A stretch of DNA of 64,000 nucleotides from contig NZ_CP035319.1 in the NCBI RefSeq assembly GCF_004328705.1, positions 1,488,001-1,552,000 of the forward strand, read 5' to 3'. Of the stretch, positions 18,135 through 26,613 are shown piece by piece. The stretch is from Rhodococcus sp. ABRD24 (GTDB lineage Bacteria; Actinomycetota; Actinomycetes; Mycobacteriales; Mycobacteriaceae). The translations under genes and the position numbers were made by a program. Under the pieces are notes generated by a model. It was not told where the DNA came from and made no database searches. It was given only the letters and a program-made list of their open reading frames with translations. Positions within the stretch are counted from its first letter, which is position 1; every line of letters starts with the position of its first letter.

Positions 18135-19298
18135 GTGAGCGCGCTCCTGAAGACCCTGCCGGTTCCCACCGGCGTTGCCGTCGCGTCGATCCTCCCCCTG
18201 CTCGAGGCCGCACTCGACGGTGCCGGCCCGCCGTTGTTGCCGGTACCGGAGCGCGACGACCGCGAGACCGCGCGGCTGTGTGAGGCGTTACGCCCCGGCG
18301 AGCCCATCGACGACATCCCCGAGGCCGGCGACGTCGCACTCGTCGTGGCGACGTCGGGGACGACGGGCATACCGAAGGGCGCGATGCTCACCGCCAGGGC
18401 GTTGCGGGCGAGCGGCGAATCCACCCACCGCCGCCTCGGCGGACCGGGCTCGTGGCTGCTCGCCCTGCCGGCCCACCACATCGCGGGCTTACAGGTGTTG
18501 ATGCGCAGCATCCTCGCCGGAACGGCGCCGGTCGTCATGGATGTCGCCGGTGGGTTCGATCCGTCCGCCCTGCCGCCCGCAGTCGACGCGATGGACGGTC
18601 CGCGGCGCTACACATCGCTGGTGCCGACGCAGTTGGTCAAGGCCCTCGACCATCCTGCCGCGATGGAGGCGCTCGCGTCGCTCGACGCGGTGCTTCTCGG
18701 TGGTGCCGCAACACCGGCACCCCTGCTGCGGCGTGCCGTGGATTCGGGGCTGACGATTGTGCGGACCTACGGCATGAGCGAGACGTGCGGTGGTTGCGTG
18801 TACGACGGCGTCCCAATCGATGGTGCACGAGTGCGAATCGCGGCGGACTCGCGGGTGCTGCTCGGCGGCGAGATGCTTGCCGCCGGGTACCGCGGGCGGC
18901 CCGACCACCCCGCGTTTGCCGAGCCGGGCTGGTTCTGCACCGACGACGCCGGCACCCTCGACGCCGGAATCCTGACGATCCGGGGACGCCTGGACGAGGC
19001 CATCTCCACCGGTGGGCTCACTGTGGTGCCGCAGGTGGTCGAGGCGGTTCTCGCAGAGCATCCGGCCGTGCGTGAGTGCGCCGTGGTGGGCGTTCCCGAC
19101 GAGCGCCTCGGCCAGCGCGTGGTAGCGGCGGTCGTCGCGACACCCGGAGCGCGCCCGACCCTCGTGGAGTTACGTGAACACGTAAGCGCCGCGCTCGATG
19201 TGACGGCGGCACCGAGGGAGCTACGCCTGGTCGATGCGCTGCCGCTCCGCGGGCCCGGAAAGATCGATCGACAGGCGCTACGCGAATCCTGGAGTTGA
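18135..19298 (+). CDS. menE: MenE, o-succinylbenzoate-CoA ligase
   Basis: Adenylate-forming acyl-CoA synthetase of 387 residues, activating o-succinylbenzoate for MenB. Core motifs are VVATSGTTGIPKGAMLT (A3, near residue 72), YGMSETCGGCVYDG (A5), CTDDAGTL (A7), IRGRLDEAISTGGLTVVPQVVE (A8) and LRGPGKIDRQALR (A10 with the catalytic lysine). It is shorter than generic ligases, as usual for actinobacterial MenE (Rv0542c). GTG start 26 bp after the DUF3349 copy 2 stop. Confidence 0.93.
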   Translation: MSALLKTLPVPTGVAVASILPLLEAALDGAGPPLLPVPERDDRETARLCEALRPGEPIDDIPEAGDVALVVATSGTTGIPKGAMLTARALRASGESTHRRLGGPGSWLLALPAHHIAGLQVLMRSILAGTAPVVMDVAGGFDPSALPPAVDAMDGPRRYTSLVPTQLVKALDHPAAMEALASLDAVLLGGAATPAPLLRRAVDSGLTIVRTYGMSETCGGCVYDGVPIDGARVRIAADSRVLLGGEMLAAGYRGRPDHPAFAEPGWFCTDDAGTLDAGILTIRGRLDEAISTGGLTVVPQVVEAVLAEHPAVRECAVVGVPDERLGQRVVAAVVATPGARPTLVELREHVSAALDVTAAPRELRLVDALPLRGPGKIDRQALRESWS

Positions 19299-19609
19299 GG
19301 TCAGCGAGCCCGAAATATACCCAGATAGTTGAACAAACAATTGAACGCCCAACCAGTTTGTTCACCGAAACAATATCGTTATAGATTCGCGAATTTACTT
19401 ACGCCACTGCAATTCTCGCTGATCAGAGACATTTCTCACCTGCCGCCCCGAGGATTCATCTCCCGCAATGCCACCTCGTTTTGGGATTCCGCGGGCTTCC
19501 TGTTGCGAGAAGTCCATTGAGCGCTGATGCTGTCGAAAGTGATCTTGGTTTCGGGGGACCGAGGGCCGCGATCACTTGTCCGCAGACTTGAATCGACAAG
19601 GGGTTGTAC
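19299..19609. other. AT-richer intergenic region before the secreted protein
   Basis: No gene is visible in this 311-bp stretch, which is clearly richer in A and T than its surroundings between about 19308 and 19430. It holds AGTTGAACAAACAATTGAA near 19327 and, closer to the next gene, the conserved element described at 19527. Promoter function for the secreted protein gene is likely. Confidence 0.6.
19527..19577 (+). promoter_or_regulatory. upstream element shared by the two secreted paralogues (copy 1)
   Basis: ATGCTGTC then AAGTGATCTTGGT (identical 13-mer at 19537-19549) recurs upstream of the second paralogue. In this copy AAGTGATC (19537-19544) is mirrored by GATCACTT at 19570-19577, forming an inverted repeat. 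The 13-mer ends 60 nt before the ATG. Confidence 0.55.
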
Positions 19610-20167
19610 ATGCATTTGCGTACTCGAAACATCCTCGCCCGCACCCTCGGTGGCGTCGCGCTGATCACGGCGTCGACACTCGCGGTTCCTGCGCTGGCGA
19701 CGGCCGCACCGGCAGTCAAGGCACCCACGATCACCGCCAACTCCGTGGCAAACACGATCGCGGTCACCGTCAAGAACACCAATACCGATCGATCGATGAG
19801 CTGCGGCGCCTTCGCAATTCCCGAGTCGCGGACGTCGGAGCTACAGGCCGACCCGTCGAAGATCCTCGAACCCGGCTTCGCGATCTGGAAGACCGCAAAG
19901 GCAGACCGCGTGGCCGCCTCCAGCACCAAGTCGTACACAACGCCGAACCTCGACGGTGGGCTGTACGCCGTTTTCGGCGAGTGCACCTCGGCCTCCTCCC
20001 CGACCCCGGTGCTGAGCCAGCCGAAGGGCGTGAGCCTGCCCGAGGACGCGATGCTCGGCAGCCTGAAGAACGGCGGCCTCGAGAACATCATCGAGTTCGT
20101 CACCACAGGAAAGGTCGACGCGCTGATCTCGGCCCTCACCACCGGCTCGGCACAGCCGGCCGAGTAG
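19610..20167 (+). CDS. secreted protein of unknown function (paralogue 1)
   Basis: Exported protein of 185 residues. The N-terminus is a Sec signal (RTRNILARTLGG, hydrophobic core, cleavage after ALATAAPA near residue 34). The mature part has a beta-rich look: ITANSVANTIAVTVKNTNTD, two cysteines (MSCGAFAIP and GECTSASSP) that could form a disulfide, and EPGFAIWKTAK. AAGGGG precedes ATG 19610. It is paralogous to the gene at 20392, with the same two cysteines and the same signature (DPSK.LEPGF). I know the family only as uncharacterised secreted proteins of Rhodococcus/Nocardia type organisms. Confidence 0.8.
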   Translation: MHLRTRNILARTLGGVALITASTLAVPALATAAPAVKAPTITANSVANTIAVTVKNTNTDRSMSCGAFAIPESRTSELQADPSKILEPGFAIWKTAKADRVAASSTKSYTTPNLDGGLYAVFGECTSASSPTPVLSQPKGVSLPEDAMLGSLKNGGLENIIEFVTTGKVDALISALTTGSAQPAE

Positions 20168-20198
20168 CCACAGACTTCTCGACACCACACCGAATCGG

Positions 20199-20249
20199 GC
20201 GCGGTGGTGCGGGCACCAGTCGGGGATGCCTGCACCACCGCGCTTTTCT
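20199..20249 (+). terminator. rho-independent terminator
   Basis: 17-nt arms (20199-20215 and 20227-20243, 16 of 17 paired; GCGCGGTGGTGC with GCACCACCGCGC) followed by TTTTCT. It ends the first secreted-protein transcript. Confidence 0.9.
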
Positions 20250-20303
20250 AGTACAAACGTCCACTTTTTCAACTTCCACTTGCCATAACCGCATTCACCG
20301 TCA

Positions 20304-20327
20304 ATGCTGTCCGCAAGTGATCTTGGT
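20304..20327 (+). promoter_or_regulatory. upstream element shared by the two secreted paralogues (copy 2)
   Basis: ATGCTGTC then CGC then AAGTGATCTTGGT (20315-20327), the same 13-mer as at 19537-19549. It ends 64 nt before the ATG at 20392. The mirrored GATCACTT of copy 1 is only approximately present here (GATCATCACT at 20357). Confidence 0.55.
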
Positions 20328-20391
20328 CACGAGTTAGTTTGGTAGGCCCGCGCCGAGATCATCACTCCCCCATGCCCCGAAAGGTCCGACT

Positions 20392-20907
20392 ATGCGCATC
20401 CGTACCACGACCCTTCTCTCGCGCGCAGCCGTCGGCAGCGCCGTTGCCGCTGCCGCCGTCCTAGCCGCTCCCGCGTTGGCCTCCGCCGCTCCGGCCGGAC
20501 TCGAGCCACCAGTTTTGGTCACCGAAGTCGCGGGCAACGTCGTCAATGTGACGATCACCAACCCCAACCAGGACGAGACGAGTACCTGTGTCGCGGCAGC
20601 CATCGACTCCGCGAAGGTACCTGCGTTGACGGAAGATCCCACCAAGCTCCTGGAGCCGGGCTTCGTGGCGTGGAACAGTGTCCACGACGGTGCAACGGCG
20701 GGAACCACCAAGACTTACACCACCCCACCGCTTGCCGATGGCGCATACGCCTTCATCGGCGGGTGTGTTTCCATCCTCTCTCCGGATCCCGTGCTGGGCG
20801 AGCCACAACTCATCGGCATCGGTGAGACGTACGGCAGCGTCGGCATGCTGACGGGCAGCCTGGGCGACATAGACCTCGGCGGTCTGCTCGGCGCCATCGT
20901 CGCGTAA
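20392..20907 (+). CDS. secreted protein of unknown function (paralogue 2)
   Basis: Exported protein of 171 residues with a Sec signal peptide (MRIRTTTLLSRAAVGSA, cleavage near ALASAAPA). The mature part aligns with the preceding gene: TEVAGNVVNVTITNPNQDE, STCVAAAI, DPTKLLEPGFVAWNS, GGCVSILSPDPV, with both cysteines conserved. The C-terminus ends in a glycine-rich hydrophobic segment (GSLGDIDLGGLLGAIVA). AAAGG lies before the ATG. Its own promoter element and terminator separate it from paralogue 1. Confidence 0.8.
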   Translation: MRIRTTTLLSRAAVGSAVAAAAVLAAPALASAAPAGLEPPVLVTEVAGNVVNVTITNPNQDETSTCVAAAIDSAKVPALTEDPTKLLEPGFVAWNSVHDGATAGTTKTYTTPPLADGAYAFIGGCVSILSPDPVLGEPQLIGIGETYGSVGMLTGSLGDIDLGGLLGAIVA

Positions 20908-20920
20908 CTGCAGGTTCTCC

Positions 20921-20953
20921 AGCGGGGCCGCAGCATGGCGCTGCGGCCCCGCT
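20921..20953 (+). terminator. terminator hairpin
   Basis: Perfect 14-bp stem AGCGGGGCCGCAGC / GCTGCGGCCCCGCT with loop ATGGC, 13 bp after the stop of the secreted protein. No U tract follows. Confidence 0.75.
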
Positions 20954-21133
20954 CCGTATCACGGTCGCATCCCTGATCTTCGACCGCGACATCGTCTGGG
21001 AACCCCTCGCGGTGCGCTCCCTCATGGGCGTCACCGGCCAGTACGCGTCGGCGGGGTGTCCCCCCACCCATCCTCGACGAGTGCGGCCGGACCGTGCGGC
21101 CACCCGATCCGGCCGAGGTGAAAGGATCGGCGC

Positions 21134-22003
21134 ATGGCATCTGTCTCCCAGTGGATCGAGGGCGCACGCCCGCGCACCCTTCCCAATGCGATCGCACCGG
21201 TGTTCGCGGGTACCGGCGCGGCGGCGTCCCTCGGCGCCGCCGTGTGGTGGAAAGCACTGCTCGCGCTGGTGGTGTCGGTCGCGTTGATCGTGGGCGTCAA
21301 CTTCGCGAACGACTACTCGGACGGCATCCGCGGCACCGACGACGAACGCGTCGGCCCGCTGCGCCTCGTCGGCTCGAAGCTGGCCTCGCCGGGTGCGGTC
21401 AAGGCCGCTGCGATCTGCTGCTTCGCCGTGGCCGCGGTCGCGGGCATCACCCTCGCGCTGGTCTCGGCGTGGTGGCTGATCCTGGTGGGCGCGGTGTGCA
21501 TCCTCGGTGCGTGGTACTACACGGGCGGCAGGAACCCCTACGGCTACAGCGGTTTCGGCGAGATCGCGGTGTTCGTGTTCTTCGGTCTGGTCGCGGTGCT
21601 GGGCACCGAGTTCGTGCAAGCCGGCCGGGTCGATTGGGCGGGCCTGCTCGCCGCGATTGCGGTCGGCTCGTTCTCGAGCGCCGTCCTGGTCGCCAACAAT
21701 CTGCGCGACATCCCCACCGACACCGAGTCCGGGAAGATCACCCTCGCAGTGAAACTGGGCGACACCCGGACCCGCATGCTGCACCTGGCGCTGCTGGTGG
21801 TGCCGTTCGTGGTGACGCTCGCGCTTCTGGCCCGCACGCCGTGGGCGCTGGTGGGTCTGATCGCACTCCCGCTCGCGATCAAGGCCAACGCACCCGTACG
21901 CAGCGGTGGCCGGGGCCCCGCGCTGATCCCTGCTCTCGCGGTCACCGGCATGTCGATGCTGGTGTGGGCCACGGCCACCGGACTGGCACTCGGGCTCGGC
22001 TGA
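21134..22003 (+). CDS. menA: MenA, 1,4-dihydroxy-2-naphthoate polyprenyltransferase
   Basis: UbiA-superfamily membrane prenyltransferase (289 residues, about eight helices) joining the polyprenyl chain to DHNA. The prenyl-diphosphate/magnesium motifs are [19 protein letters not shown] (near residue 60) and [16 protein letters not shown] (near residue 195). It begins [13 protein letters not shown], as in other actinobacterial MenA. AAAGGA precedes the ATG. M. tuberculosis MenA (Rv0534c) lies in the corresponding position. Confidence 0.94.
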   Translation: MASVSQWIEGARPRTLPNAIAPVFAGTGAAASLGAAVWWKALLALVVSVALIVGVNFANDYSDGIRGTDDERVGPLRLVGSKLASPGAVKAAAICCFAVAAVAGITLALVSAWWLILVGAVCILGAWYYTGGRNPYGYSGFGEIAVFVFFGLVAVLGTEFVQAGRVDWAGLLAAIAVGSFSSAVLVANNLRDIPTDTESGKITLAVKLGDTRTRMLHLALLVVPFVVTLALLARTPWALVGLIALPLAIKANAPVRSGGRGPALIPALAVTGMSMLVWATATGLALGLG

Positions 22004-22014
22004 CCCGTTCTCAG

Positions 22015-22374
22015 CTATCCCTGCTCGGTGCGATGCCCGAGCACGTTGACGACGCGGCCGTCGGGGTCGAGCACGAAGAACCTCCGCACGCCCCACTCCT
22101 CGTCCTGCAACGGATGGACGATGGTCGCGCCACGCGCGACCATCGCCTCGTGGATCGCATCCACGTCGTCCACCTCGACGCTCATGTCGGGGTGCACCGG
22201 CGCGGTCGCATCGGCACCCATGAACGTGACCTGCGCAGTGGGGTTGGACGGCGACCCCATCGTCATCACCCACCCTTGGTTCATCACCTCGACGAATCCG
22301 AGTGCGCCGTAGAAGTTTCGGCTCTCGTCGAACGACCTCGATCGGATGTCCGGAACGACCCGACGAACGCTCAT
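22015..22374 (-). CDS. VOC/glyoxalase-fold protein
   Basis: Protein of 119 residues of the bleomycin-resistance/glyoxalase fold: PDIRSRSFDESRNFYGALGFVEVMNQGWVMT, VEVDDVDAIHEAMVARG, VRRFFVLDPDGRVVNVLGH. Substrate unknown. It begins 1 nt after the stop of the phage-holin-like membrane protein and is the second gene of that pair. Confidence 0.85.
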   Translation of the reverse strand: MSVRRVVPDIRSRSFDESRNFYGALGFVEVMNQGWVMTMGSPSNPTAQVTFMGADATAPVHPDMSVEVDDVDAIHEAMVARGATIVHPLQDEEWGVRRFFVLDPDGRVVNVLGHRTEQG

Positions 22375-22375
22375 G

Positions 22376-22756
22376 TCACTTGTCGTCCGGAACCAGCGCG
22401 CTGAGCACGAAGTTCACGACCGAGATGATCAGGGCACCCCACACCGCGGTCCAGAAGCCGTCGACGCTCAAGCCCCAGTCGGTCTGCGAGCTGATCCACG
22501 ACGTGAGCATGAGCATCAACGCGTTGATCACCAGAGTGAACAGGCCGAGCGTAAGTATGAGCAGCGGAAGTGAGAGCAACTGCACAATCGGCTTCACAAA
22601 CGCATTCACCACCGTGAAAACCAGCGCGATACCGAGAATGATCAGGACGTCCGTGCCTGCTCCCTCGCCGGAGTCCGCAATCACCAGGCCGTTCACCCAC
22701 TGCGACGCAAGCCAGATGGCGACCGCATTGATCACCAGGCGTATCAGAAATGTCAT
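22376..22756 (-). CDS. four-TM membrane protein, phage holin 4 superfamily (Pfam Phage_holin_4_2 type)
   Basis: Protein of 126 residues made almost entirely of four hydrophobic helices, with the family pattern FLIRLVINAVAIWLASQWV, LIILGIALVFTVVNAFVKPIVQLLSLPL and INALMLMLTSWI. Despite the family name, chromosomal members are ordinary bacterial membrane proteins of unknown role and nothing phage-like surrounds it. ATG 22756 is used; GTG 22762 is possible. No ribosome site is evident. Confidence 0.85.
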   Translation of the reverse strand: MTFLIRLVINAVAIWLASQWVNGLVIADSGEGAGTDVLIILGIALVFTVVNAFVKPIVQLLSLPLLILTLGLFTLVINALMLMLTSWISSQTDWGLSVDGFWTAVWGALIISVVNFVLSALVPDDK

Positions 22757-22794
22757 ACGCACATGCTGGCACGAACCCCCGCGATGCGGACATC

Positions 22795-23136
22795 TCACGG
22801 GCGCCGGATGATGCTCGCGTTCAAACGCAGACGCTCGTGCAGCAGGTGCTCGATCAGCGATATCTCATCTTCCGAACAGTCGAGCAGGACCTTGACCTCG
22901 ACATCCCGCTTGGTCAGATCCGCGGTGAGCGCAATCCCGACGATGCCGGCACCGGCCGCCGACCCCCGGAACACGTCGACGCCCTCGCCGTCGCTGGCCC
23001 CGATGTCCTCGAGATGCCCGTAGTCGACGGGATAGATCACCTCGGGGAAGCGCTGGTGCGCTGCGCCCCGGGGTCGATCGATCCGCAACGGGACGCGACG
23101 GACCAGCTGATCGAGTGCCGCGAAGAACGAGTCCAT
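22795..23136 (-). CDS. inorganic pyrophosphatase-like small protein
   Basis: Protein of 113 residues with a reduced inorganic pyrophosphatase core: FPEVIYPVDYGHLEDIGASDGEGVDVFRG resembles the YPxNYG...DGDPxDVLV active site, and LTKRDVEVKVLLDC corresponds to the downstream D..D.K segment. The usual N-terminal strand with the substrate lysine and arginine is missing and one metal aspartate is a glutamate, so activity is uncertain. Similar short versions are annotated as pyrophosphatases in other bacteria. Confidence 0.7.
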   Translation of the reverse strand: MDSFFAALDQLVRRVPLRIDRPRGAAHQRFPEVIYPVDYGHLEDIGASDGEGVDVFRGSAAGAGIVGIALTADLTKRDVEVKVLLDCSEDEISLIEHLLHERLRLNASIIRRP

Positions 23137-23224
23137 GACCTCAGACTGCCACGCCGACCGCACGTGCGGATCGAACTCGGCACGGTGCCCGATCCGGCCG
23201 CTTGAACCGAAAACCCAGACAATG

Positions 23225-23246
23225 TACCGTTCGGTATGGTTACCAT
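23225..23246 (+). promoter_or_regulatory. TetR-type operator overlapping a -10 box
   Basis: TACCG-TT-CGGTA (23225-23236) is a perfect inverted repeat with a 2-nt centre; it runs into TATGGT (23235-23240, a TAnnnT -10 box) and the second palindrome ATGGTTACCAT (23236-23246). The 16-mer 23225-23240 recurs with one change upstream of the gene ending at 43734 (see 44958). Confidence 0.55.
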
Positions 23247-23252
23247 CTGCTC

Positions 23253-23582
23253 ATGATCGCGTTGCGCGACAACTGGCTGACTGCCTTCGCTGCCGCCACA
23301 CTGCTCGTCGCGGTCACCCTTGTCGCCGGCCACTTCGCACTGGGCGACGACCCGTCGCTCGCCGCCGGACGCGAATACGGCGAGAGCCAGGCGCTGATGT
23401 ACAACCAGATCAATGCGGGATACCCGACCGACGAACAACTCGAGCAGTGGTGTCACGAGGGCGCAGCCCTTTCCGCCAACATCCAGGTCTGGTATCGGGG
23501 TGGCGTCATCCAGGTCGGAGAACTCGACACTCCGAGTTTCACGGAGGGCTGCATCGAGGCCTACGGCGCGGCCACCCGCTGA
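23253..23582 (+). CDS. membrane-anchored or secreted hypothetical protein
   Basis: Protein of 109 residues: an uncleaved or cleaved N-terminal helix (WLTAFAAATLLVAVTLVAGHFAL) followed by a small exported domain with two cysteines (EQWCHEGAAL and TEGCIEAYG) that may pair. The segment AGREYGESQALMYNQINAGYPTDEQLEQWC is characteristic of uncharacterised Rhodococcus/Nocardia proteins as far as I can tell. ATG 23253 lies 12-13 nt after the -10 box in the operator region. Confidence 0.7.
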   Translation: MIALRDNWLTAFAAATLLVAVTLVAGHFALGDDPSLAAGREYGESQALMYNQINAGYPTDEQLEQWCHEGAALSANIQVWYRGGVIQVGELDTPSFTEGCIEAYGAATR

Positions 23583-23597
23583 CTGCGCCCCGGGCCG

Positions 23598-24368
23598 TCA
23601 GCGCCGCGCGACAGCACCGTCGACGACAAGCTGCAGATCATCCGCGACGGTGCGCGCGATATCCATCGGTGTCGACGGCAGTTCGACGATCGGCGCCCCG
23701 ACGAACACGCTCGCCGACCGGACGCCGTCCGGGCGATAACTGATCCCGATGCTCAGCAGCGCAGGAGGGGCGCCGAGCTTGCGAGCCTTCACGGCGATAT
23801 GGCCGATACCGCTGTTGATCAGCTGCACGCGCGTCGGGTCGCCGTCATTGCAGGTCCCCTCCGGGAAGATCGCCAGTACGTCCCCTCGGCGCAGTCGCTC
23901 GGCGGAGATGTCCATCATCCGTCGTCCCGCCTCTGCTACCGCGCGAAGTCCGTGATTCTTGCTGCGGAACACCGGGATCGAACCCATCATGTCGACCTTG
24001 CGGCGGAGTCCAGGCTCGGCGAACAGCTCATCCTTGGCAAGCACCCGAGTGCGGCCGATCGCACGGCGCAGCGGAGTCTGCCACGCGGTCGCGGCGAGCG
24101 TGTACTGGTCACTGTCCGACAGGTGGTTCGCCGAGACGATCAGCCGCGTCCCCGACGCGAGCAGATCGCGCAGCTGTTCCCGAGCGCCTGCGGCGTATCG
24201 AATCCGCGGACGGTATCGCGCACTGAGCGCGGCATAGGCTGCGCGCGCGACAAGCCGGTTCTGCTGGTGATCGACGTAGTAGTCGTAGACCGCCTCGAAG
24301 TTGCCGAGGGCCACCTCGGGCCGCGTCGCACGCCCTTGCACCAGCCTGTTCAAATCGAGCCCGCCCAT
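23598..24368 (-). CDS. lysophospholipid acyltransferase (PlsC family)
   Basis: Acyltransferase of 256 residues. The catalytic block is VSANHLSDSDQYTLA (NHxxDxD variant of HxxxxD), with FPEGTCNDGD as the glycerophosphate-binding motif and SIPVFRSKNHG between them. Members transfer acyl chains to lysophosphatidate or related acceptors at the membrane. It is preceded by a palindromic operator-like site at 24411. Confidence 0.85.
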   Translation of the reverse strand: MGGLDLNRLVQGRATRPEVALGNFEAVYDYYVDHQQNRLVARAAYAALSARYRPRIRYAAGAREQLRDLLASGTRLIVSANHLSDSDQYTLAATAWQTPLRRAIGRTRVLAKDELFAEPGLRRKVDMMGSIPVFRSKNHGLRAVAEAGRRMMDISAERLRRGDVLAIFPEGTCNDGDPTRVQLINSGIGHIAVKARKLGAPPALLSIGISYRPDGVRSASVFVGAPIVELPSTPMDIARTVADDLQLVVDGAVARR

Positions 24369-24410
24369 GCCGAGCCTCCGTTCCCGATCGCCTCATCCGG
24401 GTTCGACGGT

Positions 24411-24438
24411 ACACAACTTACGGTTACGTAGGTTGTGT
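24411..24438. promoter_or_regulatory. 28-bp imperfect palindrome upstream of the acyltransferase
   Basis: ACACAAC and GTTGTGT arms with inner TACG/CGTA pairs; 11 of 14 positions pair about the centre at 24424/24425. It starts 43 bp before the acyltransferase ATG and has the size of a TetR-family operator. No regulator gene is adjacent. Confidence 0.5.
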
Positions 24439-24637
24439 GGCATCCGAGCGGAGCTCCGCCCGGACGTTCGTGGAACGCGGCGACCAGCGCCGCGGGTGCA
24501 GACGTCTACCCGGATAGCGAGAATCGGCGCGCGTGAGGGTTCTCATGTCGGCACGGGCACCGACCTGTCGTAGCCTCGAAATCGACTGTCACACTTCTCA
24601 CAACCCTGACACGCACTCTGAACGGGAGATCACCTCG

Positions 24638-24949
24638 ATGCTGAACAAGACCGCCACCTCCGCTCTCGCCGCAGCCGGACTCGTAGGCGGATATGCCGTC
24701 GCACGTCAGACCGGCAACCGCCAGCTGGGCGGCGTGGTGCTCGCGGCAGTCGGCGGCGTGTGCACCTACAGCTGGGCCAAGAGTTCCGGCCCGGGCCGCG
24801 CCGCGGCACTCCTCGGCACCTATGTGGGGGCGTTCGGCGGCTCGCACCCGCTAGCGAAGAAGATCGGCGCGTGGCCGTCCGTCGCCGCCGTCGCCGCCGG
24901 CACCGCGATCGCCTCGCAGATCGTCGCCAAGCCCTCGCTCGAGAGCTGA
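24638..24949 (+). CDS. small glycine/alanine-rich membrane protein
   Basis: Protein of 103 residues with three or four short hydrophobic segments (ALAAAGLVGGYAVA, LGGVVLAAVGGVCTYSWA, AALLGTYVGAFGG, AAVAAGTAIASQIVA). GGGAG precedes the ATG by nine nucleotides. I recognise it only as a conserved actinobacterial membrane protein; no function can be given. Confidence 0.75.
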   Translation: MLNKTATSALAAAGLVGGYAVARQTGNRQLGGVVLAAVGGVCTYSWAKSSGPGRAAALLGTYVGAFGGSHPLAKKIGAWPSVAAVAAGTAIASQIVAKPSLES

Positions 24950-24998
24950 GCTACGGCCCGCGTTGCGGGCCAACACGCACTATCCGGAGTCTTGTCGT

Positions 24999-25928
24999 TC
25001 AGCCGAGCGCCACGGGAAGTAGGCCGCGTGGAGTCTCCCGGGCGATCTGGTGCAACGCCGACCCCAGAGTTGGATACTGGAACTCGAAGCCGGTCTCTGC
25101 GAGCACAGCCGGGTCGACCCAACGGCTCTTGAGTACCAGTTCAGCCTCGGTGCGGATCACCCGTGCACCGAGTTCCAGCATCCAGCCGGGTGTCGGCAAC
25201 CCTCGCCGCCGACCCAGCACCGCGCGCATCTCACGCATCATCTCGTCATTTGTGACAGGGAACGGCGCAGCGATGTTGACGGGGCCGGAGATGTCCTGGC
25301 GTTCGAAGACATGGGCGATCGCACGAACGACATCAGCAATGTGCACCCAACTGAACATCTGCCGACCGTCGCCCATTTTGCCGCCTAAGCCAAGGCGGGC
25401 CAGATTGATGACGGGGTTGATCGCCCCGCCGCCGGCTCCGAGCACGATCGACATCCGGAGCGCGACCTTCCGGATGGGTGTCGGTGCATCGCGTAGCTCC
25501 TGCTCCCAGGCTCGTGCGACAGCCACGGAGAATCCTTGGCCGAGTTCGCCGGTCGTCTCGTCCATCGGTCGATCACGCGCGTCGCGGTAGATCGTGCCGG
25601 TGCTGGCATTCGCCCACAGCGACGGCGGCTGCGGCGTGCGAGCCAGCGCGCGCCCGAGTAGGGCGGTGGTTTCCACCCGCGATGCGAAGATCTCATCGGC
25701 GTTGCGTTTGTTGTAACGGCAGCTCACCGAGCGGCCGGCGAGGTTGACGACCAGATCCGCACCGCTGAGAACATCGACGACGCCTTGTTCATCGGACCAG
25801 GTCGCATCACTCGAGTCGCGTCGGCCGATCGTCCGCACGGCGACCTGGTCCGCTTCGAGCGAGCGGCGGAGGTACTGCCCGATGTAGCCTGACGCTCCGC
25901 AAATGACGACGCTCTTCATGGTGCTCAT
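24999..25928 (-). CDS. NAD(P)-binding epimerase, TIGR01777/SDR39U1 type
   Basis: Extended SDR protein of 309 residues: the nucleotide-binding GASGYIGQYL near residue 13, LVVNLAGRSVSCRYNKRNADEI and SRVETTALLGRAL are typical of TIGR01777 epimerases, followed by SIVLGAGGGAI, FSWVHIADVVRAI and GPVNIAAPFPVTNDEM. Substrate unknown. Its ATG overlaps the TGA of the TetR gene (ATGA at 25925), so it is the translationally coupled partner and presumably the main target of that repressor. Confidence 0.88.
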   Translation of the reverse strand: MSTMKSVVICGASGYIGQYLRRSLEADQVAVRTIGRRDSSDATWSDEQGVVDVLSGADLVVNLAGRSVSCRYNKRNADEIFASRVETTALLGRALARTPQPPSLWANASTGTIYRDARDRPMDETTGELGQGFSVAVARAWEQELRDAPTPIRKVALRMSIVLGAGGGAINPVINLARLGLGGKMGDGRQMFSWVHIADVVRAIAHVFERQDISGPVNIAAPFPVTNDEMMREMRAVLGRRRGLPTPGWMLELGARVIRTEAELVLKSRWVDPAVLAETGFEFQYPTLGSALHQIARETPRGLLPVALG

Positions 25929-26602
25929 CGCGTGGTGACCCCTTCTCGCGTACTGACATTGGTCATCAATCTGGCGAGATCGCTGACGATGCTCCGGGCA
26001 ACTGGCAATCGGGCGAGCTTGACTGCCTTGGCAACCACAGGGGAAAGTCCGTCGACCAGCGCACGGGTGCGTACCTGCCCTGGAGACGAATCGGTGACCC
26101 AGTGCAACGTCACACCGAGATAGGTGAGCCACAGAAGCGTGGGAAACTGTTTCTCCAATGACAGCGGCGTCTTCTGCCGAGAGGCAATCAGAACATCGCG
26201 CATCAGATCGATTGCCATCGCTCGCGCGTCGGTCGACTCGACCGAGAACGGGCTGGATCGCGATGTGGTCGGTAGCGCACTCTGCAGGAATGTGCCGCCG
26301 AAGCCGTGATAGGGAGCCATGACATCGAGTCCGGCGTGCAGAACCGTTCTCAGGTTCTCCTCGAGTGAGCCGCCCTCACGCAGAAGCGGAAGCACCCGGT
26401 CGCGGTGATCGCGCTGAATCACCAGATACAGCTCATGAACGAGCTCGTCCTTGCTCGCGAAGTAGTAGTAGGCGTTACCGAGCGAAACGCCTGCCTCCCC
26501 AGCGATCCGGCGCATGGTCGTCGACTGGAAACCCTCGTCACGAAAGAGCCGCAAAGCGGTCTCCACCAGCTTCTCTCGGGTCTCGTTCCCACGATCGCCC
26601 AC
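25925..26602 (-). CDS. TetR/AcrR-family repressor
   Basis: Regulator of 225 residues with an N-terminal TetR helix-turn-helix: TREKLVETALRLFRDEGFQSTTMRRIAGEAGVSLGNAYYYFASKDELVHELY, followed by a helical ligand domain. It is co-transcribed with the epimerase gene downstream. Its start lies 12 bp from a duplicated palindromic operator (26614-26666), strongly suggesting autoregulation. Ligand unknown. Confidence 0.9.
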   Translation of the reverse strand: MGDRGNETREKLVETALRLFRDEGFQSTTMRRIAGEAGVSLGNAYYYFASKDELVHELYLVIQRDHRDRVLPLLREGGSLEENLRTVLHAGLDVMAPYHGFGGTFLQSALPTTSRSSPFSVESTDARAMAIDLMRDVLIASRQKTPLSLEKQFPTLLWLTYLGVTLHWVTDSSPGQVRTRALVDGLSPVVAKAVKLARLPVARSIVSDLARLMTNVSTREGVTTR

Positions 26603-26613
26603 GACATCCCCCT

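Noticed and set aside
22376..22756. Phage origin suggested by the holin-family name
   Set aside because: Chromosomal members of this family are widespread and the neighbours are ordinary housekeeping genes; no prophage genes present.
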